The position numbers and the translations under genes were made by a program. The notes under the pieces were generated by a model. That model saw only the letters and a list, made by a program, of their open reading frames with translations. It was not told the DNA's origin and searched no databases. A stretch of 54,227 nt of DNA from Cristatella mucedo (taxonomy: Eukaryota; Bryozoa; Phylactolaemata; Cristatellidae). The DNA is taken from assembly GCA_009760855.2 (NCBI GenBank), contig WPIO01000153.1:827001-881227 (forward strand), in the 5' to 3' direction. Positions 46,071-54,227 of this stretch are shown in pieces (position 1 is the stretch's first letter; every line of letters starts with the position of its first letter).

Positions 46071-49000
46071 GCAGCAGAGTACTGCCCCTTGTTGCATGCA
46101 TTCCTCACTTGAATAGGACCTTTCGCACGAGTTGTAAGCAAATCGCCGAATTTCCAGAAACTTCAAATCTGCTCGTCGGAGCGTGCACTGGCTGGCAGCA
46201 GAGTGCTGCACCTTGTTTCAAACATTTCGCACTTGAAAAACACATGTCGCACGAGTTCGCAGCCGATCGCAGAATATCCAGAAACTTCAAATCTGCTCGT
46301 CGGAGCGTGCACTGGCTGGCAGCAGAGTGCTGCACCTTGTTTCAAGCATTTCGCACTTGAAAAACACATGTCGCACGAGTTCGCAGCAGATCGCAGAATA
46401 TCCAGAAACTTCAAATCTGCTCTTCGGAGCGTGGGCTAGATGGCAGCAGAGTGCTGCACCTTGTTGCAGGCATTTCGCACTTGAATAACACATTTCGCAC
46501 AAGTTCGCAGCAGATCGCGGAATATCTAGAAACTTCAAATCTGCTCGTCGGAGCTTGAGCTGGCTGGTAGCAGAGTGCTGCACCTTTTTTCAAGCATTTT
46601 GCACTTTAATAAAACATTTCGCAAGAGTTTGCTGCAGATCGTGGAATATCTAGAAACTTTAAATCTGCTCGTCGGAGCCTGCACTGGCTGGCAGCAGAGT
46701 GCTCCACCTTGTTGCAAGCGTTTCCCACTAGAATAATACATTTCGCTCAAGTTCGCAGCTGATTGCTTAATATCCAGGAATTTCAAATCTAATTTTCGGA
46801 GCATGCGGTAGTTGGCAGCTGAGTGCTGCACCTTCTTTCAAGCTTTTCTCACGTTAATACCACGTTTCGCACAAGTTCCCAGCAGATCGTGGAATATCTA
46901 GAAAAACTTCAAATCTGTTAGCCGGTGCGTGAGCTGGCTGGCAGCTGAGCGCTGCACCTTGTTTCAAGCATTTCGCACGTGAATAACACATTTCGCACAA
47001 GTTCGCAGCAGATCGCGGAATATCAAGAAACTTCAAATCTTCTCTTCGGAGCATGCAGTGGCTGGCAGGATAGTGCTGCACCTTGTTTCGTGCATTTCGC
47101 ACTCTATTAACACATTTCGCAAGAGTTCGCAGCAGATAGCTGAATATCTAGAAAATTCAAATCTGCTCGTCGAAGGGTGCACTGGCTGGCAGCAGCGTGC
47201 TGCACCTTGTTTCAAGCATTTCGCACTTGAATAACACATTTCGCACGAGTTCGCAAAAGATTGCCGAATATTTAGAAACTTCAAATCTGCTTGCCGGAGC
47301 GTGCGGTAGCTGGCAGCTGATTGCTGCACCTTGTTTCAAGCATTTCGCATTTGAAAAACACATTTCGCTCGAGTTCGCAGAAGATTTCAGAATATGTAGA
47401 AACTTCAAATCTGCGTGTTGGAGCGTGCCCTGGCTGGCAGCAGAGTGCTGCACCTTGTTTAAAGCATTTCGCACGTAAATAACACGTTTCGCACGAGTTC
47501 GCAGCAGATTGCGGAATATTTAGAAACTTCAAATCTGCTTGCCGGAGCGTGTGGTAGCTGGCAGCTGATTGCTGCACCTTCCCCTAAGCATTTCGCACTT
47601 GAAAAAAACACATTTTGCGAGAGTTCGCAGCAGATCGCGGAATATCTAGAAACTTTAAATCTGCTCGCCGGTGCGTGAGCTGGCTGGAAGCAGAGTGCTG
47701 CACCTTGCTCTAAGCATTTTGCACTTAAAAACCTATTTCGCACGTGTTACCATCAGATCGCGGAATATCCAGAAACTTCAAATCTGCTCTTCGGAGCGTG
47801 AGCTGGATGGAAGCAGAGTGCTGCACCTTTTGTCAAGCATTTTGCACTTTTTAATAAAACATTTCGCACGACTTCGCTGTTGATCGCGGAATATCTAGAA
47901 ATGTTAAATCTGCTCGTTGGAGCGTGCACTGGCAGCAGCAGAGTGCTGCACCTTGTTTTAAGCATTTCGCACTTGAAAAACACTTTTCGCAAGAGTTTGC
48001 AGCAGATCGCAGAATATCCTGAAACTTCAAATCTGCTTTTCGGAGCGTGGGCTAGCTGGCGGCAGAGTCCTGGACCTTATTGCAAGCGTTTCCCACTTGA
48101 ATAACACATTTCGCACGAGTTCGAAGCTGATCGCCTAATATCCAGAAACTTAAAATCTGATTTTCGGAGCGTGCGGTAGCTGGCAGCTGAGTGCTGCACC
48201 TTCTTTCAAGCATTTCGCACGTTAATACCACGTTTCGCACAAGTTCCCAGCAGATCGTGAAATATCTAAAAACTTCAAATCTGCTCTTCGGAGCATGCTC
48301 TGGCTGGCAGCATAGTGCTGGACCTTGTTTCGTGCATTTCGCACTCTAATAACACATTTCGCACGAGTTCGCAGCAGATTGCTGAATATCCAGAAACTTT
48401 AAATCTGCTCGTCGGAGCGTGAGCTGGCTGGTAGCAGAGTGCTGCACCTTCTTTCAAGCATTTCGCACGTTAATACCACGTTTCGCACAAGTTCCCAGCA
48501 GATCGTGGAATATCTAGAAACTTTAAATCTGTTAGCCGGTGCGTGAGCTGTCTGGCAGCTGAGAGCTGCACCTTGTTTCAAGCATTTCGCACGTGAATAG
48601 CACATTTCGCACGAGTTCGCAGCAGATTGCTGAATATTCAGAAAATTCAAATCTGCTCGTCGGAGCGTGCACTGGCTGGCAGCAGAGTGCAGCACCTTGT
48701 TACAAGCATTTCGCCCTTGAATAACACATTTCGCTCGAGTTCGCAGCAGATCGTGAAATAAATAGAAACTTCAAATCTGCTATTCGGCGCGTGCTCTGGC
48801 TGGCAGCAGAGTGCTGCAGCTTTGCGCAAGTATTTCGCCCTTGAATAACACGTTTCGCACGAGTTCGCAACAGATTGCGGAATATCTAGAAAATTCTAAT
48901 CTGCTAGTCGGAGCATGAGCTGGCTGGCAGCAGAGTGCTGTACCTTGTTTCGTGCATTTCGCACTCTAATAACACATTTCGCATAAGTTCGCAGCAGATT

Positions 49001-49498
49001 GCTGAATATCCAGAAAATTCAAATCTGCTCGTCGGAGCATGCACTGGGCTGGCAGCAGAGTGCAGCACCTTGTTTAAAGCATTTCGCTCTTCAATAACAC
49101 ATTTTGCACGAGTTCGCAGCTGATCGCGGAATATCTAGAAACTTCAAATCTGCTCTTCAGAACGTGCACTGGCTGGTAGCAGAGTACTGCCCCTTGTTGC
49201 ATGCATTCCTCACTTGAATAGGACCTTTCGCACGAGTTGTAAGCAAATCGCAGAATTTCCAGAAACTTCAAATCTGCTCGTCGGAGCGTGCACTGGCTGG
49301 CAGTAGAGTGCTGCACCTTGTTTCAAGCATTTCGCACTTAAAAAACACATGTCGCACGAGTTCGCAGCAGATCGCAGAATATCCAGAAACTTCAAATCTG
49401 CTCTTCGGAGCGTGGGCTAGATGGCAGCAGAGTGCTGCACCTTGTTGCAGGCATTTCGCACTTCAATAACACATTTCGCACAAGTTCGCAGCAGATCG
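46071..49498. repeat. 30-monomer higher-order repeat, copy 2 (3428 bp, incomplete)
   Basis: Matches 42350-45777 and then switches near 49499 into the CCAGAACTTCTAATC monomer. One internal stretch (about 47390-47505) does not match copy 1. It carries AATATGTAG, CTGCGTGTTGG and TTTAAAGCATTTCGCACG variants that otherwise occur at 25.1-25.6 kb, consistent with a short gene-conversion-like replacement. A 2-bp insertion in the AATATCTAGAAAAACTTC junction (46890s) is private to this copy. Confidence 0.88.
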
Positions 49499-50362
49499 TG
49501 GAATATCCAGAACTTCTAATCTGCTTTTCGGAGCGTGGGCTGGCAGGCAGCAGAGTGCTGCACCTTGTTTTTAGCATTTCGCACTTGAATAATACGTTTC
49601 GCACAAGTTCGCAGCAGATTGCGGAATATCTAGAAACTTAAAGTCTGCTCGTCGGAGCGTGGGCTAATTGGCAGCTGAGTGCTGCACCTTGTTTCAAGCA
49701 TTTCGCACGTTATATACATATTTCGAACGAGTTTGTAGCTGATCGCTGAATATGTAGAAACTTAAAATCTCCTCTTCGGAGCGTGCTGTAGCTGGCAGCA
49801 GAGAACTGCACCTTGTTACAAGCATGGCTCGATTGACTAACTCATTTCGCACAAGTTCGCAGCAGATCGCAGAGTATCTAGAAACTTCAAATCTACTTTT
49901 CGGAGCGTGGGTTAGCTGGCAGCAGAGTGATGCACCTAGTTTCAAGCATTTCGCACTTGAATAACAAATTTCGCAAGAGTTCGCTGCAGATCGTGGAATA
50001 TCTAGAAACTTTAAATCTGCTCGTCGGAGCCTGCACTGGCTGGCAGCAGAGTGCTGCACCTTGTTGCAAGCGTTTCCCACTTGAATAACACATTTCGCGC
50101 AAGTTCGCAGCTGATTGCTTAATATCCAGAAATTTCAAATCTGATTTTCGGATCGTGCGGTAGTTGGCAGCTGAGTGCTGCACCTTCTTTCAAGCATTTC
50201 GCACGTTGATACCACGTTTCGCACAAGTTCCCAGCAGATCGTGGAATATCTAGAAACTTCAAATCTGTTAGCCGGTGCGTGAGCTGGCTGGCAGCTGAGC
50301 ACTGCACCTTGTTTCAAGCATTTCGCACGTGAATAACACATTTCGCACAAGTTCGCAGCAGA
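49499..50362. repeat. Segment copied from the 38-monomer family
   Basis: Matches 40813-41677 at an offset of about 8686 bp, including the landmark CATGGCTCGATTGAC (49823 versus 41138). It is the last appearance of the 38-monomer type in the window. From about 50370 the array changes to monomers that also occur at 2.4-3.0 kb. Confidence 0.82.
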
Positions 50363-51770
50363 TTGCGGAATATCAAGAAACTTCAAATCTTCTCTTCGGA
50401 GCATGCAGTGGCTGGCAGGATAGTGCTGCACCTTGTTTCGTGCATTTCGCACTCTAATAACACATTTCGCACGAGTTCGCAGCAGAATGCTGAGTATCTA
50501 GAAAATTCAAATCTGCTCGTCGAAGGGTGCACTGGCTGGCAGCAGGGTGCTGCACCTTGTTTCAAGCATTTCGCACTTGAAAGACACATTTCGCTCGAGT
50601 TCGCAGAAGATCGCAGAATAATTAGAAACTTCAAATCTGCTATTCGGAGCTTGCCCTTCCTGGCAGCAGAGTGCTGCACCTTCCCTTAAGCATTTCGCAT
50701 TGGAAATAACACATTTTGCACGAGTTCGCAGCAGATTGCGGAATATCTAGAAACTTTAAATCTGCTCGCCGGTGCGTGAGCTGGCTGGAAGCAGAGTGCT
50801 ACACCTTGCTCTAAGCATTTTGCACTTAAAAACTTATTTCGCACGTATTACCATCAGATCGCGGAATATCCAGAAACTTCAAATCTGTTCTTCGGAGCGT
50901 GCACTGGCTGGCAGCAGAGAGCTGCACCTAGTTACAACCATTTCGCAATTGAATAATTCATTGTGCACAGCTTCGCAGCAGATTTCGGAATATCTAGAAA
51001 CTTTAAATCTGCTCGCCGGTGCGTGTGAGCTGGCTGGCAGCAGAGTGCTACACTTTGCTTTAAGTATTTCGCACTTAAAAAACTCATTTCGCACGAATTA
51101 GCATCAGATCGCGGAATATCCAGAAATTTAAAATCTGCTATTAGGAGCTGCAGTAGCTGGCAGCTGAGTGCTGCACCTTGCTTCAAGCATTTCGAACTTG
51201 AATGACTCATTTTCGCACGAGTTCGCAGCTGATCGCAGAATATCCAGAAACTTCTAAATCTGCTTTTCGGAGAATGGGCTGGCAGGCAGCAGAGTGCTGC
51301 ACCTTGTTTCTAGCATTTTTCGCACTTGAATAATACGTTTCGCACAAGTTCGCAGCAGATTGCGGAATATCTAGAAACTTAAAGTCTGCTCGTCGGAGCG
51401 TGAGCTAACTGGCAGCTGAGTGCTGCACCTGTGTTTCAAGCATTTCGCACGTTATATACATATTTCGAACGAGTTTGTAGCTGATCGCTGAATATGTAGA
51501 AACTTAAAATCTCCTCTTCGGAGCGTGCGGTAGCTGGCAGCAGAGTACTGCACCTTGTTACAAGCATGGCTCGATTGACTAACTCATTTCGCACAAGTTC
51601 GCAGCAGATCGCTGAGTATCCAGAAACTTCAAATCTACTTTTCGGAGCGTGGGTTAGCTGGCAGCAGAGTGCTGCACCTAGTTTCAAGCATTTCGCACTT
51701 GAATAACACATTTCGCACGAGTTCGCAGCAGAACACGGAATATCCAGAAACTTCAAATCTGCTCTTCGGA
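50363..51770. repeat. Right-flank satellite block, copy 1
   Basis: Resembles 2463-3000 in monomer order (GGCAGGATAGTG monomer, GAATGCTGAGTATC monomer, CACGT(G/A)TTACCATC monomer; offset about 47.9 kb). It is repeated at 52951-54227 (offset about 2590 bp). Small indels begin to accumulate, for example GCGTGTGAGC (51022), CATTTTCGCAC (51208), TTCTAAATCTGC (51252), GCATTTTTCGC (51314) and CACCTGTGTTTC (51428). Landmark CATGGCTCGATTGAC at 51565. Confidence 0.78.
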
Positions 51771-52950
51771 GCTAGCAGTACGTTTCAAGCATTTCGCCTT
51801 GAATAACACATTTCGCACGAGTTCGCAGCAGATCGCAGAATAACTAGAAACTTCAAATCTGCTCGTCGGAGCGTGAGCTGGCTGGTAGCAGAGTGCTGCA
51901 CCTTTTGTCAAGCATTTTGCACTTGATAAAACATTTCGCACGACTTCGCTGTTGATCGCGGAATACCTAGAAACGTTAAATCTGCTCGTTGGAGCGTGCA
52001 CTGGCAGCAGCAGAGTGCTGCACCTTGTTTAAGGCGTTTCGCACTTGAAAAACACTTTTCGCAAGAGTTTGCAGCAGATCGCAGAAATCCTGAAACTTCA
52101 AATCTGCTTTTCGGAGCGTGGGCTAGCTGGCGGCAGAGTCCTGGACCTTATTGCAAGCGTTTCCACTTGAATAACACATTTCGCACGAGTTCGAAGCTGA
52201 TCGCTTAATATCCAGAAACTTAAAATCTGATTTTCGGAGCGTGGGGTAGCTGGCAGCTGAGTGCTGCACCTTCTTTCAAGCATTTCGCACGTCAATACCA
52301 CGTTTCGCACAAGTTCCCAGCAGATCGTGAAATATCTTAAAACTTCAAATCTGTTCTTCGGAGCATGCTCTGGCTGGCAGCATAGTGCTGCACCTTGTTT
52401 TCGTGCATTTCGCACTCTAATAACATATTTCGCACGAGTTCGCAGCAGATTGCTGAAATATCCAGAAAATTCAAATCTGCTCGTCGAAGCGTGCACTGGC
52501 TGGCAGCAGCGTGCTGCACCTCGTTTCAAGCAGTTCGCATTTGAAAACACGTTTCGGTTGAGTTTGCAGCAGATCGTGAAATAAATAGAAACTTCAAATC
52601 TGCTATTCGGAGCGTGCCCTGGCTGGCAGCAGAGTGCTTGCACCTTGTCGCAAGCATTTCGCCCTTGAATAACACATTTCGCACGAGTTCTTAGCAGATC
52701 GCGGAATATCTAGAAACCTAAAATCTGCTCTTCGGAGCGTGTGCTAGCTGGCAGCAGAGTACTGCACCCTGGTTACTAGCATGGCTCGAGTTGACTTACT
52801 CATTTCACCACAAGTTTCGCAGCAGATTGCGGAGTATCCAGAAACTTCAAATCTGCTTTTCGAGCATGGGGGTAGCTGGCAGCAGAGTGCTGCACCTTGT
52901 TGCAGGCATTTCGCACTTGAATAACTCATTTCGCACAAGTTTGCAGCAGA
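51771..52950. repeat. Right-flank mosaic monomers
   Basis: Opens with a deletion of about 36 bp, where GGAGCTAGCAGTAC runs directly into GTTTCAAGC (51785). Then come monomers in the order seen at 15.6-16.1 kb and 5.9-6.5 kb (CACTGGCAGCAGCAG, GGCGGCAGAGTCCTGG, GAAAACACGTTTCGG types). Bases 52680-52950 match 4790-5060, including the GGTTACTAGCATGGCTC form of the landmark that occurs only at 1798, 4888 and here (52790). Several one-base indels are present (52160, 52400, 52454, 52636, 52767, 52796). Confidence 0.75.
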
Positions 52951-54227
52951 TCGCGGAATATCAAGAAACTTCAAATCTTCTCTTCGGAGCATGCAGTGGC
53001 TGGCAGGATAGTGCTGCACCTTGTTTCGTGCATTTCGCACTCTAATAACACATTTCGCACGAGTTCGCAGCAGAATGCTGAGTATCTAGAAAATTCAAAT
53101 CTGCTCGTCGACGGGTGCACTGGCTGGCAGCAGGGTGCTGCCCACCTTGTTTCAAGCATTTCGCACTTGAAAGACACATTTCGCTCGAGTTCGCAGAAGA
53201 TCGCCAGAATAATTAGAAACTTCAAATCTGCTATTCGGAGCTTGCCCCTTTCTGGCAGCAGAGTGCTGCACCTTCCCTTAAGCATTTCGCATTGGGAAAA
53301 ACACATTTCGCACGAGTTCGCAGCAGATTGCGGAATATCTAGAAACTTTAAATCTGCTCGTCAGGTGCGTGAGCTGGCTGGAAGCAGAGTGCTACACCTT
53401 GCTCTAAGCATTTTGCACTTAAAAACTTATTTCGCACGTATTACCATCAGATCGCGGAATATCCAGAAACTTCAAATCTGTTCTTCGGAGCGTGCACTGG
53501 CTGGCAGCAGAGAGCTGCACCTAGTTACAAAACCATTTCGCAATGAATATATTCATGTGTGCACAGCTTCGCATTGCTTTACGTGTTTCGCACTGACTAA
53601 AACTTCATTTCAGACACGATCTTACGCATCAATTCGCGGAATATCCAGAAATTTAAAATCTTCCTATTAGTGAGCTGCACACGTAGCTGGCAGCTGATGT
53701 GCGCACCTTGCTTCACAGCATTCGAACTGAAATGGACTCATTTCGCACGATTTGTTTGTTCCGCATGCTGATTCGCAGAATATCCCCGAATTTCCTAATC
53801 TGCCTTTTCGTTGAGAATGCCGCTGGCATGGCAGCAGAGTGCGCACCGTGTTCTTACGCATGTGCGCCACACTTTTGATAATACTGTTTCGCACAAGTTT
53901 CGCCCAGGCAGGATTTGCGGAATATCTATGAAACTTAAAGTGCTGCTCGTCGGAGCGCTGTTGCGCGCTACTGGCAGTGATGTGCGGCCCTGTTCAAGCA
54001 TTTCGCATCGTTGTTCATAACATATTTCGAACGCATGGGTGTTAGCTGCATCGCTCTGATGAATATGTAGAAACTTAACTAATCTCTTCCTCTGCGGGAT
54101 AACCGTCGTTGCGGTTAGCTGGCAGCGTTAGTACTGCACCTTGTTACAAGCATGGGCTCGATTGACTAACTCATTTTCGCACAAGTTCGCAGCAGATCGC
54201 TGAGTATCCAGAAACTTCAAATCTACT
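52951..54227. repeat. Right-flank satellite block, copy 2, progressively degraded
   Basis: Follows 50363-51639 (offset about 2590 bp) but with rising numbers of short insertions and deletions. To about 53520 the monomers are clear, with scattered indels (GCTGCCCACC, ATCGCCAGAAT, GCCCCTTTCTGG, CTCGTCAGGTGC). From about 53520 to 54110 there is an indel every 10-20 bases, and a stretch equivalent to part of one monomer is missing near 53570. The final 80 bases are clean again. The pattern resembles uncorrected long-read sequence at low coverage more than ordinary mutation. Confidence 0.78.

Larger units (their letters stand above)
1..54227. repeat. 124-bp tandem satellite array filling the window
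   Basis: The same unit recurs head to tail, in one orientation, from the first base to the last. Spacing between equivalent bases is 124 bp, or a few bases less or more where there are small indels. A copy close to the consensus is 24144-24267. Counting from its TTCAAATCTG start, the most constant parts are about 30-53 (CTGGCAGC...GCACCTT) and about 82-106 (CATTTCGCAC...GTTCGCAGC). Positions 11-28 vary most and define monomer subtypes. Neighbouring monomers differ visibly, while monomers many units apart can be almost identical, which is the signature of higher-order repeats. No unique sequence, transposon or gene interrupts the array. Such arrays are typical of eukaryotic centromeric or other constitutive heterochromatin; which one this is cannot be told from sequence alone. 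Confidence 0.97.

Noticed and set aside
52996-53670. 224-residue plus-strand open reading frame, the longest in the window
   Set aside because: It exists only because indels in the degraded right end shift the frame past the usual stops. The cleaner homologous copy at about 50.4-51.1 kb is interrupted.
53520-54110. Transition from satellite to unique chromosomal sequence
   Set aside because: Monomer order can still be followed against about 50930-51530, and the last 80 bases return to clean satellite, so this is degraded satellite rather than an array edge.
1-54227. CRISPR array
   Set aside because: Repeats are contiguous, 124 bp long and variable, with no short constant repeat separated by unique spacers, and no cas genes.
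1-54227. Canonical CENP-B box
   Set aside because: The nearest constant segment has the wrong spacing and CGCGG instead of CGGG; I saw no exact minimal box.
1-54227. Telomeric repeats, rRNA or tRNA genes
   Set aside because: No short G-rich telomere-like tandem units, and nothing resembling conserved rRNA or tRNA sequence or a cloverleaf, was seen.

Overview
The whole window is one uninterrupted satellite DNA array. It consists of about 437 head-to-tail monomers with a basic length of 124 bp (a copy close to the consensus lies at 24144-24267; that copy is about 51% G+C and carries about nine CpGs). I found no protein-coding gene, RNA gene, transposable element, CRISPR array or non-satellite spacer. 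Every open reading frame I examined is the satellite itself read through its three frames: 124 is not a multiple of 3, so frames rotate from monomer to monomer. This kind of array points to a eukaryotic chromosome, most plausibly a centromeric, pericentromeric or other heterochromatic block. The lineage cannot be named from the sequence. The retained CpGs argue mildly against a heavily methylated vertebrate-type genome.

The array is layered into higher-order repeats (HORs), in which sets of distinct monomers were amplified as blocks. From left to right: a 24-monomer HOR (2966 bp) with a second, partly diverged copy (1-5190); mosaic monomers; a very recent 8-monomer (990 bp) tandem duplication (6219-8198); mosaic sequence with a 1734-bp-spaced duplicated block (7970-8594 and 9704-10328); a run of three 123-bp monomers (13389-13757); a 3-monomer (372 bp) tandem duplication (16454-17161); a 13-monomer (1612 bp) HOR in two copies plus a deleted third (17241-22096); a cassette shared with several other places (22097-23105); a consensus-like stretch (23106-24640); a disrupted stretch (24641-26480); a 38-monomer HOR (about 4.72 kb) in three and a half units, one of which is a 30-monomer deletion form (27030-42349); a 30-monomer HOR (about 3.72 kb) in two copies (42350-49498); and a right flank (49499-54227) that reuses monomer types otherwise seen at the left end.

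Small insertions and deletions become steadily denser from about 51 kb and are severe after about 53.5 kb. A second irregular zone lies at 24.6-26.5 kb. Both look like poor consensus or an assembly join, although real degeneration at an array edge is possible.

Within the monomer, the features most likely to matter biologically are a short perfect dyad (GCAGCA-GAG-TGCTGC) with an overlapping alternative dyad, a run of TTC/ATC motifs spaced 10 bp apart along the right half, and a two-unit heat-shock-element-like GAAnnTTC motif across each monomer junction. Functions for these are inference only. Block boundaries were found by eye and are usually good to within a few tens of bases.
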